In this document: positions 23,521-31,973 of the stretch, piece by piece
Layout of the letters: every line of letters starts with the position of its first letter
How positions within the stretch are numbered: position 1 is the first letter of the stretch
From: CAMDBL01 sp964498125
GTDB lineage: Bacteria; Pseudomonadota; Alphaproteobacteria; Rhizobiales; Hyphomicrobiaceae
Direction: 5' to 3'
Assembly: GCA_964498125.1 (NCBI GenBank)
Contig: CAZCGE010000097.1
Location: 31,645-95,644, forward strand
Length of the DNA: 64,000 nucleotides
The notes under the pieces: model-generated
The model's input: only the letters and a program-made list of their open reading frames with translations
The model's database searches: none
What the model was told of the DNA's origin: nothing
Translations under genes and position numbers: made by a program

Positions 23521-23910
23521 GACTGTTTCCTTGCATTCTTGGCGTTAACCAAGGCGGAATTTGCAAGCGCCATGCCAATCGTCGAACCTGGCGCGCCGCT
23601 GCGCTCGAAGGCTGATTTTCCGAGATTTTCTCAGTTGAACAGAAATTAGGCGGAAATTATATTTGTTTATTTTTCAGGCAATTCTTGTGCTCCGTGCCTA
23701 TTTTTGCTGCGTTGCAGCAATGCGAGTCAGGGGGTGAGTCAAGTCGGAGATGCATTTATTTTCTATATACTTATCAATTAGATACAAGGAACGAAGTCGG
23801 TCAGCGGAAGCCTGGCATGGCACTTGCTCCCGTTAACCGAGTGCACAACCGCATCAAACGCGGCGCAGCTGGATAGACGCATGCAGGGGGCGGCCTCGGC
23901 CGCGGATCAG
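23521..23910. promoter_or_regulatory. narK-nirB divergent regulatory region
   Basis: A 390-nt gap, AT-rich around 23640-23700 and 23755-23790, holding a perfect 7-bp palindrome TTGCTGC-GTT-GCAGCAA at 23704-23720 and a sigma-54-type promoter at 23813-23828. The palindrome lies about 100 nt upstream of the promoter, a fitting place for an NtrC-like activator site, though it is not the classical NtrC consensus. No gene is visible. Confidence 0.6.
23813..23828 (+). promoter_or_regulatory. Sigma-54-type promoter for nirB
   Basis: TGGCATGGCACTTGCT matches the sigma-54 consensus TGGCAYR-N4-TTGCW. The GG and GC elements are separated by 10 nt as required. Transcription would begin near 23840, about 70 nt before the nirB start. 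This fits nitrogen-limitation control of assimilatory nitrate genes through NtrC. Confidence 0.75.
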
Positions 23911-26361
23911 ATGAAGCAGAAACTGGTCGTCATCGGCAACGGCATGGCGCCGGGACGCGCGCTCGAGAAGCTGTTCGAGGCAGCACCCGACGCCTACGAG
24001 GTGACGATCTTCAACGCCGAGCCGCGGGTCAACTACGACCGCATCATGCTCTCGCCCTTGCTGTCGGGTGAGAAGAGCTTCGAGCAGATCGTCATCCACG
24101 GTGATGGCTGGTACGTGAAGCACGGTGTGACGCTTTACAAGGGTGCGTCGATTACGGCGATCAATCGGACGGCCAAGACCGTCACCTCGGCGCGTGGGCT
24201 GACGGTGGCCTACGACAAATTGATGATCGCCACCGGATCGCTGCCGATCATCATTCCTGTTCCCGGCCACAAACTGGCGGGTGTCCTGACCTATCGTGAC
24301 CTCGATGACGTCGAAGCCATGCTGCTGGCCGCCAAGTCGCGCGGTTCGGCCATCGTCATCGGCGGCGGCCTTCTCGGCCTGGAGGCTGCCGTCGGCCTCA
24401 AGGAGCAGGGCATGGACGTCACCGTGCTGCACTTGATGCCAACGCTGATGGAGCGCCAGCTCGACGCTCCGGCCGGCCATCTGCTGCAGAAGGCCATCGA
24501 GGCGCGCGGCATTCGCGTCATCACCAAGGCCAACACCAAAGCCATCCTCGGCGAGAAGAAGGTCGAGGCGGTGCTGCTCGAGGATGGCACGCGGCTGCCC
24601 GCCGACCTCGTCGTCATGGCAGTCGGTATCAGACCGAATTCCGGACTCGCCGTGGACGCCGGACTCGATGTCGGGCGCGGCATCAAGGTCGACGCCACGA
24701 TGCGCACCAACGATCCCGACATTTTCGCTGTTGGCGAATGCGCCGAAGTCGAGAGCCAGGTGTTCGGTCTCGTCGCGCCGCTTTACGAGATGGCCAGCGT
24801 CATCGCCGCCCAGCTTTCCGGCGATGCGACCGCCACGTTCACCGCGAGCGCGGTGGCGACCAAGCTCAAGGTGACCGGCATCAACCTGTTCTCCGCCGGC
24901 GATTTCGCCGATGGCCAGGATCGCGAGGAGATCGTGCTGCGCGATGCGGCGCGGGGGATTTACAAGCGCCTCGTGCTGAAGGACGACCGGATCATCGGCG
25001 CAGTCCTCTACGGCGATACCGCGGACGGCGCCTGGTTCTTCGATCTCCTGAAGAAGGGGGCCGACATCGCCGAGATGCGGGAAACATTGATCTTCGGTCC
25101 CGCGTTCGCCGGAGGCGCCCCGCTGGACCCTATGGCGGCCGTTGCAGCCTTGCCGGATGAGGCAGAGATCTGCGGCTGCAACGGCGTCTGCAAGAGCAAG
25201 ATCACCGGCGCCATCGACACGCTCGGCCTGAAGACGCTGGACGACGTGCGCGCCCACACCAAGGCCTCGGCCTCGTGCGGCTCGTGCACGGGACTGGTCG
25301 AGCAGCTTTTGAAGTCCAAGCTCGGCGATGCCTACAATCCCGCCGCGGTGCAGCCGATGTGCGGTTGTACCGGACTTGGCCACGACGACGTGCGCCGGCT
25401 GATTGTCGCGCGGAAGATCAAGTCGATCCCCGATCTGATGCAGGCGCTGGAGTGGAAAACCTCGTGCGGCTGCGCCAAGTGCCGACCGGCGCTCAACTAC
25501 TATCTCATCGCCACCTGGCCCGGCGACTACGCCGACGACAGCCAGTCTCGCTTCATCAACGAGCGCGTGCACGCCAACATCCAGAAGGACGGCACGTTCT
25601 CGGTGGTGCCGCGGATGTGGGGTGGACTGACCAGCGCCAAGGAATTGCGCGCCATCGCCGACGTGGTCGATAAATTCAAGATCCCGACCGTGAAAGTGAC
25701 GGGCGGTCAGCGTGTCGACATGCTCGGCGTCAAGAAGGGGGATCTGCCCGCCGTGTGGGCCGACCTCAACGCCGCCGGCATGGTCTCGGGCCATGCCTAC
25801 GCCAAGGGCCTGCGCACGGTAAAGACCTGCGTCGGCACCGACTGGTGCCGCTTCGGCACGCAGGACTCGACCGGCCTCGGCATCAAGATCGAGAAGTTCA
25901 TGTGGGGCTCGTGGACGCCGGCCAAGGTCAAGATGGCGGTGTCGGGCTGCCCGCGCAACTGCGCCGAGGCGACCTGCAAGGACGTCGGCGTGATCTGCGT
26001 CGAGAGTGGCTACGACATCCATTTCGCCGGCGCCGCGGGCCTCGACATCAAGGGCACCGAGGTGCTGGGTCACGTCACGACTGAAGCCGAGGCGATCGCG
26101 GTCATCGCCGCCCTGGTGCAGCTCTACCGCGAGCAGGGCCGCTATCTGGAGCGGATCTACAAGTGGGCCAAGCGCGTCGGCTTGGATACCATCCGCCAGC
26201 AGACGTTCACGGACACCGAGCGTCGTCGCGTGCTTTATGACCGCTTCGTGTTCTCCCAGCAGTTCTCGCAGACCGACCCGTGGGCCGAGCGCGCGAGCGG
26301 CAAGGACGCGCATGAGTTCGCGCCGCTCGCCGACCTCACCATCAGGGAGGCCGCGGAATGA
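23911..26361 (+). CDS. nirB: Assimilatory nitrite reductase large subunit NirB
   Basis: NirB reduces nitrite to ammonia with NAD(P)H in the cytoplasm. From ATG 23911 it is 816 residues; ATG 23881 is an alternative. An FAD/NAD oxidoreductase domain comes first (VVIGNGMAPGRALEKL, IVIGGGLLGLEAA). Two BFD-like [2Fe-2S] regions follow (CGCNGVCKSKI with SASCGSCTGL, then CGCTGLGHDD with TSCGCAKC). Last is the siroheme/[4Fe-4S] half with TCVGTDWCRFG and SGCPRNCAEATCKDVG. The stop overlaps the nirD start. The sigma-54-type promoter upstream suggests nitrogen control. Confidence 0.96.
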   Translation: MKQKLVVIGNGMAPGRALEKLFEAAPDAYEVTIFNAEPRVNYDRIMLSPLLSGEKSFEQIVIHGDGWYVKHGVTLYKGASITAINRTAKTVTSARGLTVAYDKLMIATGSLPIIIPVPGHKLAGVLTYRDLDDVEAMLLAAKSRGSAIVIGGGLLGLEAAVGLKEQGMDVTVLHLMPTLMERQLDAPAGHLLQKAIEARGIRVITKANTKAILGEKKVEAVLLEDGTRLPADLVVMAVGIRPNSGLAVDAGLDVGRGIKVDATMRTNDPDIFAVGECAEVESQVFGLVAPLYEMASVIAAQLSGDATATFTASAVATKLKVTGINLFSAGDFADGQDREEIVLRDAARGIYKRLVLKDDRIIGAVLYGDTADGAWFFDLLKKGADIAEMRETLIFGPAFAGGAPLDPMAAVAALPDEAEICGCNGVCKSKITGAIDTLGLKTLDDVRAHTKASASCGSCTGLVEQLLKSKLGDAYNPAAVQPMCGCTGLGHDDVRRLIVARKIKSIPDLMQALEWKTSCGCAKCRPALNYYLIATWPGDYADDSQSRFINERVHANIQKDGTFSVVPRMWGGLTSAKELRAIADVVDKFKIPTVKVTGGQRVDMLGVKKGDLPAVWADLNAAGMVSGHAYAKGLRTVKTCVGTDWCRFGTQDSTGLGIKIEKFMWGSWTPAKVKMAVSGCPRNCAEATCKDVGVICVESGYDIHFAGAAGLDIKGTEVLGHVTTEAEAIAVIAALVQLYREQGRYLERIYKWAKRVGLDTIRQQTFTDTERRRVLYDRFVFSQQFSQTDPWAERASGKDAHEFAPLADLTIREAAE

Positions 26362-26768
26362 GCAAGCGAGCCAAGGAGAAGGAAAAGCGCGACGCGTGGG
26401 TCGATGCCCCCTGGGTCGATGTCGGTGCGCTCGATGCCGTGCCGGTGCTTGGCGCGCGCGTCGTCAAGACGCCGGCCGGCTGCATCGCGGTGTTTCGCAC
26501 CGCCACGGACGAGGCTTTCGCCGTCGAGGACCGCTGCCCGCACAAGGCCGGGCCGCTGTCGCAGGGCATCGTCCATGGCAAGTCCGTGACCTGCCCATTG
26601 CACAACTGGGTGATCAGCCTGGAAACCGGCAAGGCCCAAGGCGCCGATGAAGGACAGGCGCGGACGATCCCGATCCGAATCGAGGCCGGTCGCATTCTGC
26701 TCGATGTCGTCGCGCTGACCCGTAGGTCGGGTCGACGCAGGAGACCCGACGTTTCGAGTACCGACTGA
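26358..26768 (+). CDS. nirD: Nitrite reductase small subunit NirD (Rieske type)
   Basis: NirD is the small partner of NirB. The 136-residue protein has Rieske-type ligands in CPHKAGPLSQG and CPLHNW. Its ATG overlaps the nirB stop. From about residue 122 onward the coding sequence lies inside a palindromic repeat (26722-26807), so the last 15 residues (Arg/Ser-rich) are derived from the repeat and are not native NirD sequence. The conserved fold ends before that point, so activity is probably kept. Confidence 0.94.
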   Translation: MSKRAKEKEKRDAWVDAPWVDVGALDAVPVLGARVVKTPAGCIAVFRTATDEAFAVEDRCPHKAGPLSQGIVHGKSVTCPLHNWVISLETGKAQGADEGQARTIPIRIEAGRILLDVVALTRRSGRRRRPDVSSTD

Positions 26769-26807
26769 ACCGTTGTCGGGTCTCGCGAAGTGCTCGACCC
26801 GACCTAC
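26722..26807. repeat. GTAGGTCGGGT palindromic repeat between nirD and nasA
   Basis: GTAGGTCGGGTCGA at 26722-26735 pairs with TCGACCCGACCTAC at 26794-26807. An inner pair GAGACCCGAC (26741-26750) and GTCGGGTCTC (26775-26784) extends the hairpin. Units beginning GTAGGTCGGGT are known as dispersed REP-like repeats in many proteobacteria. It covers the end of nirD and most of the nirD-nasA spacer. Confidence 0.85.
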
Positions 26808-26831
26808 AAGCAACCAAGGCAAGATCCTCCG

Positions 26832-29357
26832 ATGGGCGCCCATCCGATCCGCACCGCCTGCCCCTACTGCGGTGTCGGCTGTGGCGTGCTGGCGACGCCG
26901 CTGGCGGATGGTGGCGTGGCGATTGCCGGTGACCCGGAGCATCCCGCCAATTTCGGCAGGCTGTGCTCCAAGGGGGCGGCTCTCGGCGAGACGTTATCGC
27001 TCGATGACCGGCTGCTCTATCCGCTGATCGACGGTGAGCGCGCCAGCTGGGACGCGGCGCTCGGCCTGGTTGCCCGCCGCTTCAGCGAAACCATTGCCGA
27101 GCATGGCCCCGACTCGGTGGCCTTCTATGTCTCCGGCCAGCTCCTGACCGAGGACTACTACGTCGCCAACAAGCTGATGAAAGGCTTCATCGGCTCGGCC
27201 AATATCGACACCAACTCGCGGCTGTGCATGGCCTCCTCGGTCGCTGGCCACAAGCGCGCGTTCGGCACCGATACCGTGCCTGGGACATACGAGGATCTGG
27301 ATTGCGCCGATCTCGTCGTCCTGGTCGGCTCGAACCTGGCATGGTGCCATCCCGTGCTGTTCCAGAGGCTCGCCGCCGCCAAGGAGGCGCGCGGCACCAA
27401 GGTCGTGGTCATCGATCCACGGCGCACGGCGACGTGTGAGATCGCCGATCTGCATCTGGCCATTGCGCCCGGCAGCGATGTTGCCCTGTTCAACGGCCTG
27501 CTGACGCACGTCGACGGCGCCAGCGTGATCGATCAGGCCTTCGTGGCGCGGCACACTGCCGGATTGCAGGCTGCGCTGGCGACCGCGCGCGAGATGAGCA
27601 CGGCCGAGATTGCCCGCGTGACCGGCATCAACCGGCTTGACCTGTTGCGTTTCTACGATCTGTTCGCCGCCACCGAGCGCGTGGTGACGATCTATAGTCA
27701 AGGCGTCAATCAATCCTCGGCCGGCACCGACAAGGTCAACGCCATCATCAATTGCCATTTGGCGACCGGCCGCATCGGCCGGCCGGGCATGGGACCATTC
27801 TCCGTCACCGGACAGCCGAATGCCATGGGCGGACGCGAGGTCGGCGGGCTCGCCAACATGCTCGCCGCGCACATGGACCTCGACAATGCAGAGCACCGCG
27901 GCATCGTGCAGTCGTTCTGGTCCTCGCCGCGCATCGCCGAAAAGCCCGGCCTCAAGGCCGTCGACCTGTTCCGGGCGGTCGGCGACGGCCGCGTCAAGGC
28001 GATCTGGATCATGGCGACCAATCCGGTCGACAGCATGCCGGAAGCCGACAGCGTCCGCGATGCGCTAGCGCGCTGCCCCTTCGTGGTCGTATCCGACGTG
28101 GTCCGCGACACCGACACCACCGCCCACGCCCACGTGCTGCTGCCATCTCTCGCCTGGGGTGAGAAGGACGGCACGGTGACGAATTCCGAACGGCGCATCT
28201 CACGCCAGCGCGCCTTCCTGCCCGCGCCGGGAGAAGCGCGAGCCGACTGGTGGCAGTTGGCGGAGGTTGCCCGGCTGATGGGCTACGGCGAAGCCTTCGA
28301 CTACACCCTGCCCGCCCAGATCTTTGCCGAGCACGCTCGGCTGTCCGCAACTGGAAATGACGGCGCACGCGATTTCGACATCGGCGCCCTGGCCAGCCTT
28401 GGAACCGAGCAATATGCCGCCTTGCAGCCGCTCCAGTGGCCGCAGTCTGCCGGCGCGGCGCAATCTGAGACACGCTTCTTCGCCAACGGCCAATTTTTCA
28501 CACCCGACCGCCGCGCCCGGCTCGTGCCAACGCCCTATCGCGCGCCGGCCACCGCCGTATCGGATCGCTTTCCGCTGGTGCTCAACACCGGCCGCGTTCG
28601 CGACCAGTGGCACACGATGACGCGCACGGCCAAGGCGCCGCGGCTGATGACGCATGCCCCCGAGCCGTTCGTCGAGGTGCATCCCAATGATGCCAAGCGG
28701 TTCGGTCTGGCTGCCGGCATGATCTGCGACGTCGAGAGCGCCAGCGGGCGGGGACTTTTCCGCGTCGTGGTGACCGACCGTCAGCGCCCGGGCTCGCTGT
28801 TCGTGCCGATGCACTGGACCGGGCAGCTGGCCAGCCGCGCACGCATCGATGTGCTCGTCAACGCGGCGACTGATCCGGTTTCCGGTCAGCCCGAGCTGAA
28901 GTTCACGCCCGTCGGCATCCGCCCCTTCGCGGCGGCTTGGCACGGCCTGGCCCTGACCCTGCAGCGGCCCGATCTCGGCCTGGCAGACTACGTGGCGGTC
29001 GCGCCGCTGAACCAGGGCTATCGCGTCGAACTGGCCGGTGCGCAGTTGCCTGACGATTGGGATGTTCTGGCGCGCACGGTGGTGTCGGCCGCCAATGCCG
29101 AGGCTGTCGAGTGGCTGGTCTATCAAGATGTGGCTGCCGGCCAGCATCGCTTCGTCGCATTTGCCGGCGCGCGCTTGGCCGGCGCATTTTTCGTTGGCCG
29201 CACCCCCATTTGCGTGCCGCGTGCCTGGGCCGGCGCGCAGCTTGGCACGGCCATCGCACCCGCCGACCGCTTGCAGCTGCTCGCCGGCCGGCCCGGTGGT
29301 GACGTCAAGGACCGTGGGGCGATCGTCTGCGCCTGCCTGGATATCGGCCGCAATTAG
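26832..29357 (+). CDS. nasA: Assimilatory nitrate reductase catalytic subunit NasA, stop before the C-terminal Fe-S domain
   Basis: A molybdenum-bis-MGD nitrate reductase of the NasA/NapA group, 841 residues as read. The N-terminal [4Fe-4S] motif begins at CPYCGVGCGV and ends with RLCSKG. DTNSRLCMASSVAGHKRAFG and GTDKVNAIINCHLATGRIG are typical of the catalytic domains. I chose ATG 26832; the longer frame starts inside the upstream repeat. A TAG at 29355-29357 ends the frame just after VCACLDIGRN, the first half of the BFD-like [2Fe-2S] domain. The frame then continues to 29498 with the second cysteine pair. Electron transfer to the catalytic domain may be weakened, or the stop could be suppressed or a sequencing error. 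Confidence 0.9.
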   Translation: MGAHPIRTACPYCGVGCGVLATPLADGGVAIAGDPEHPANFGRLCSKGAALGETLSLDDRLLYPLIDGERASWDAALGLVARRFSETIAEHGPDSVAFYVSGQLLTEDYYVANKLMKGFIGSANIDTNSRLCMASSVAGHKRAFGTDTVPGTYEDLDCADLVVLVGSNLAWCHPVLFQRLAAAKEARGTKVVVIDPRRTATCEIADLHLAIAPGSDVALFNGLLTHVDGASVIDQAFVARHTAGLQAALATAREMSTAEIARVTGINRLDLLRFYDLFAATERVVTIYSQGVNQSSAGTDKVNAIINCHLATGRIGRPGMGPFSVTGQPNAMGGREVGGLANMLAAHMDLDNAEHRGIVQSFWSSPRIAEKPGLKAVDLFRAVGDGRVKAIWIMATNPVDSMPEADSVRDALARCPFVVVSDVVRDTDTTAHAHVLLPSLAWGEKDGTVTNSERRISRQRAFLPAPGEARADWWQLAEVARLMGYGEAFDYTLPAQIFAEHARLSATGNDGARDFDIGALASLGTEQYAALQPLQWPQSAGAAQSETRFFANGQFFTPDRRARLVPTPYRAPATAVSDRFPLVLNTGRVRDQWHTMTRTAKAPRLMTHAPEPFVEVHPNDAKRFGLAAGMICDVESASGRGLFRVVVTDRQRPGSLFVPMHWTGQLASRARIDVLVNAATDPVSGQPELKFTPVGIRPFAAAWHGLALTLQRPDLGLADYVAVAPLNQGYRVELAGAQLPDDWDVLARTVVSAANAEAVEWLVYQDVAAGQHRFVAFAGARLAGAFFVGRTPICVPRAWAGAQLGTAIAPADRLQLLAGRPGGDVKDRGAIVCACLDIGRN

Positions 29358-29498
29358 ATCATCGATGCCATCGTGGCGGGCCAGGGTGACAACATCGAGG
29401 CTGTCGGCGCGGCAACCCGCGCGGGCACCAGCTGCGGTTCCTGCCGCGCCGAAATTGGAGGGCTTATTCATGCAATTCGCATCGCGAAAGCCGGCTGA
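29358..29498 (+). pseudogene. Detached C-terminal Fe-S domain of NasA
   Basis: In frame with nasA after its TAG, these 46 codons read IIDAIVAGQGDNIEAVGAAT and then TSCGSCRAEIGG before a TGA at 29496-29498. This is the rest of the BFD-like [2Fe-2S] domain that ends normal NasA proteins. No start codon or ribosome-binding site would allow separate use. It overlaps the cysG start at 29470, as expected for the ancestral gene end. Confidence 0.85.
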
Positions 29499-30957
29499 AG
29501 CCGCCCCGCCGCGGATGGGCGCGCTGGCCAAGCTGCCAGTCTTTCTCGACTTGGCCGACAAGCGCGCGGTGGTTGCCGGTGGCAGCCCGGCGGCGGCCTG
29601 GAAAGCCGAATTGCTGGCGGCGGCCGGCGCCCGCGTCGAGATCTATGCCGTCGATGCAAGCCCCGAACTGCAGGCTCTGATTGCGCGCGGCGCGGCAGCG
29701 GGGACATTGACCCATCACGCCGTGCCATGGAACCGCGCCGTTCTGGCCGGCGCCGCGATCGCGCTGGCCGACGCCGGCGACCTGGCCGAGGCACAGTCTT
29801 TTTTCGATGCCGCGCGGACCGCGGGCGTGCCGGTCAACGTCATCGACAAGCCGGCCTTCTGCCAGTTCCAGTTCGGCGGCATCGTCAATCGCTCGCCGGT
29901 CGTCATCGGCATCTCGACCGACGGGGCAGCGCCGATCCTTGGACAGGCCATCCGTCGGCGCATCGAGACATTGCTGCCGGCTTCCCTGGCCGGCTGGGGC
30001 GAGTTGGCGCGGCAAATTCGCGACGCCGTGATGGCGCGACTGTCGCCGGGAGCACAGCGCCGGGTGTTCTGGGAAGGGTTCGCCGAGCGCGCATTCGGGC
30101 CCGCACCGTCCAGCGATGCACGTCTAGGCCTCGATGCCCTGGTTGCCGATGTCGCCAGCAGCGTCGGTGCACGGACGGGGCGGGTAACACTTGTCGGCGC
30201 CGGGCCAGGCGAAGCTGAGCTGTTGACGCTGAAGGCGGTGCGCGCCCTGCAATCGGCCGACGTCATCCTGTTTGACGATCTGGTCTCCGACGAGGTGCTG
30301 GAACTCGCCCGCCGCGAGGCCAAGCGCATGCTGGTCGGCAAGCGCGGCAAACGCCAAAGCTGCGCGCAAGACGACATCAATGCACTGATGATCAAGCTGG
30401 CAAGCCAGGGCAAGCACGTGGTGCGCTTGAAGTCGGGTGATCCCATGATCTTCGGCCGCGCCGGCGAGGAGATCGCCGAGCTGGAGGCGGCTGGCATCGC
30501 CGTCTCCGTGGTGCCCGGCATCACGGCCGGTCTGGCCATGGCGTCCGCGCTCGGCGTCTCGCTCACCCACCGCGATCATGCCCATTCCGTCCGCTTTCTC
30601 ACCGGTCATGCGCGCAATGGCGAACTGCCTGACGATATCGACTGGCGCGGCCTGGCTGATCCCGCGACGACATTGGTCATCTACATGGGCGGGCGGACAG
30701 GGCCGGCGATGGCTGCGCGTTTGATTGCAGCGGGCCTGCATGCCGCGACGCCGGTGGTGGTGACGGCCGGTGTGTCGCGCGCCGGCGAGTGGCGCTGGCG
30801 CGGCGAACTCCACCAACTTGCGCACGGCGATGCCGCAGCTGAGCACGATCAGCCCGTTCTCATCGGTATCGGCCAGGTATTTGCCGCGGCCCGATCATGT
30901 GCGCGCGACAGTCGATCAGACGGCGTGGCGAGCGAGCGGGCAGACTGCGCGGCTTGA
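29470..30957 (+). CDS. cysG: Siroheme synthase CysG
   Basis: CysG makes siroheme, the NirB cofactor, from uroporphyrinogen III by methylation, dehydrogenation and iron insertion. The 495-residue protein has an N-terminal precorrin-2 dehydrogenase/ferrochelatase domain (KRAVVAGGSPAAAWKAELL, the NAD-binding turn) and a C-terminal SUMT methyltransferase domain (VTLVGAGPGEAELLTLKAVR, VRLKSGDPMIFGRAGEE, VVPGITAGLAMAS). The ATG at 29470 has GGAGG about 8 nt upstream. It is the last gene of the nirB-nirD-nasA-cysG operon. The last ~20 residues are poorly conserved and rich in Ser/Arg. Confidence 0.95.
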   Translation: MQFASRKPAEAAPPRMGALAKLPVFLDLADKRAVVAGGSPAAAWKAELLAAAGARVEIYAVDASPELQALIARGAAAGTLTHHAVPWNRAVLAGAAIALADAGDLAEAQSFFDAARTAGVPVNVIDKPAFCQFQFGGIVNRSPVVIGISTDGAAPILGQAIRRRIETLLPASLAGWGELARQIRDAVMARLSPGAQRRVFWEGFAERAFGPAPSSDARLGLDALVADVASSVGARTGRVTLVGAGPGEAELLTLKAVRALQSADVILFDDLVSDEVLELARREAKRMLVGKRGKRQSCAQDDINALMIKLASQGKHVVRLKSGDPMIFGRAGEEIAELEAAGIAVSVVPGITAGLAMASALGVSLTHRDHAHSVRFLTGHARNGELPDDIDWRGLADPATTLVIYMGGRTGPAMAARLIAAGLHAATPVVVTAGVSRAGEWRWRGELHQLAHGDAAAEHDQPVLIGIGQVFAAARSCARDSRSDGVASERADCAA

Positions 30958-31007
30958 GTTTTGCGCGGGTCCCGTCGGCGCCGCATTGGCTCGGCCGGTG
31001 TTTGCAT

Positions 31008-31056
31008 AGAGCATTTTCTACGCCAAACCGGTGCCGACTTTGGCGGAAAATGCTCT
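31008..31056. repeat. Hairpin intergenic repeat, copy 2
   Basis: A full copy of the element at 458-503, here with both AGAGCATTTTC and GAAAATGCTCT outer arms intact, so it folds as a symmetric hairpin. One mismatch separates the copies over their shared 46 nt. It lies between convergent cysG and pth. Confidence 0.8.
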
Positions 31057-31100
31057 ATCCAGCTGGAGCAAGGCAGGGCGTGCGATCGATCGTGCGAGGC

Positions 31101-31880
31101 TTACCCTTCGCCACCCATCTTGCCTTTCATCCACCTGCGCAAATTCTCCGCCAGCGCCGACTGCCGCTTGCCCATGCGCTCGCCGGTGGGGTGCTTTGGT
31201 GCTGCTGCCTCGGCCGGGGGCGAGGCCCTTTCCCCTTGGGGAGAGTGGGCCCCTTGGGGAGAGTGGGGCGCAGTGGGGGCCGCGGGATTGCGCGCCGACT
31301 TCGACGCCGCATCTTCGTCGAGCGTCCTGGCCACGTCCGTCAGGAACCGCGCGCTGTCGTTGGCCGCCAGCCGGCCCGCCGCGTCCGCCACGGCGTCCAG
31401 CAGCTGCGGCAGCCAGGCGGCATCGGCCTTGGCGAAATCGCTCAGCACGAAGTGATAGACCGCGTCCTTATTGCCTGGATGACCGATGCCGATGCGCACG
31501 CGCTGGTAGTCATTGCCGACGTGGGCGCTGATCGAGCGCAGGCCGTTGTGGCCGGCATTGCCACCGCCGACCTTGAACTTGATGCGACTGGGCAGCAGGT
31601 CGAGTTCGTCATGAAAAACAACGATGTCGGCCTCGGCGATCTTGAGAAAGCGGGCTGCCTCGCCGACCGCGCGGCCGGAGTCGTTCATGAAGGTTTCTGG
31701 CTTCAGCAGCAACACCTTCTCGCCGGCGATCTCGCCGTCGGCGGCGTGTCCCTGAAACTTGCGCTTCCACGGCCCGAAGAGGTGGCGCTCGGCGATGCGT
31801 TGCACGGCCATGCAGCCGACGTTGTGGCGATTGCGCGCGTACTTGTCGCCCGGATTGCCGAGGCCGACGAACAGTTTCAT
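31101..31880 (-). CDS. pth: Peptidyl-tRNA hydrolase
   Basis: Pth releases peptides from stalled peptidyl-tRNAs. The N-terminal domain has KLFVGLGNPGDKYARNRHNV with the catalytic histidine, PETFMNDSG, and GGGNAGHNGLRSI. After about residue 190 it has a low-complexity Pro/Ala/Gly tail, common in Hyphomicrobiales. In this tail an 18-nt unit (CCCCTTGGGGAGAGTGGG on the plus strand) is duplicated exactly at 31232-31249 and 31250-31267, giving a repeated HSPQGA-like peptide. It is followed upstream on this strand by rplY, the usual rplY-pth pair. Confidence 0.96.
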   Translation of the reverse strand: MKLFVGLGNPGDKYARNRHNVGCMAVQRIAERHLFGPWKRKFQGHAADGEIAGEKVLLLKPETFMNDSGRAVGEAARFLKIAEADIVVFHDELDLLPSRIKFKVGGGNAGHNGLRSISAHVGNDYQRVRIGIGHPGNKDAVYHFVLSDFAKADAAWLPQLLDAVADAAGRLAANDSARFLTDVARTLDEDAASKSARNPAAPTAPHSPQGAHSPQGERASPPAEAAAPKHPTGERMGKRQSALAENLRRWMKGKMGGEG

Positions 31881-31973
31881 GCGGAGCCTGTCGTAGGTTG
31901 GCTTACGCGCGGATCACCGGCGTCGCTCCAAGGAAACGTCCCTCGCCGCGCGTAACCCTACGCCGCGCAGGGC

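Noticed and set aside
22021..23649. A long plus-strand open frame across narK
   Set aside because: Its product is a low-complexity His/Asp/Arg-rich shadow of the transporter.
23854..26313. An 819-codon minus-strand open frame across nirB
   Set aside because: It is the antisense shadow of a high-GC gene. nirB on the plus strand has all expected domains and motifs, while the minus frame has none.
29355..29357. TAG read as pyrrolysine in nasA
   Set aside because: Pyrrolysine is confined to unrelated enzymes and organisms, and no pyl genes are visible. A nonsense mutation or base error is simpler.
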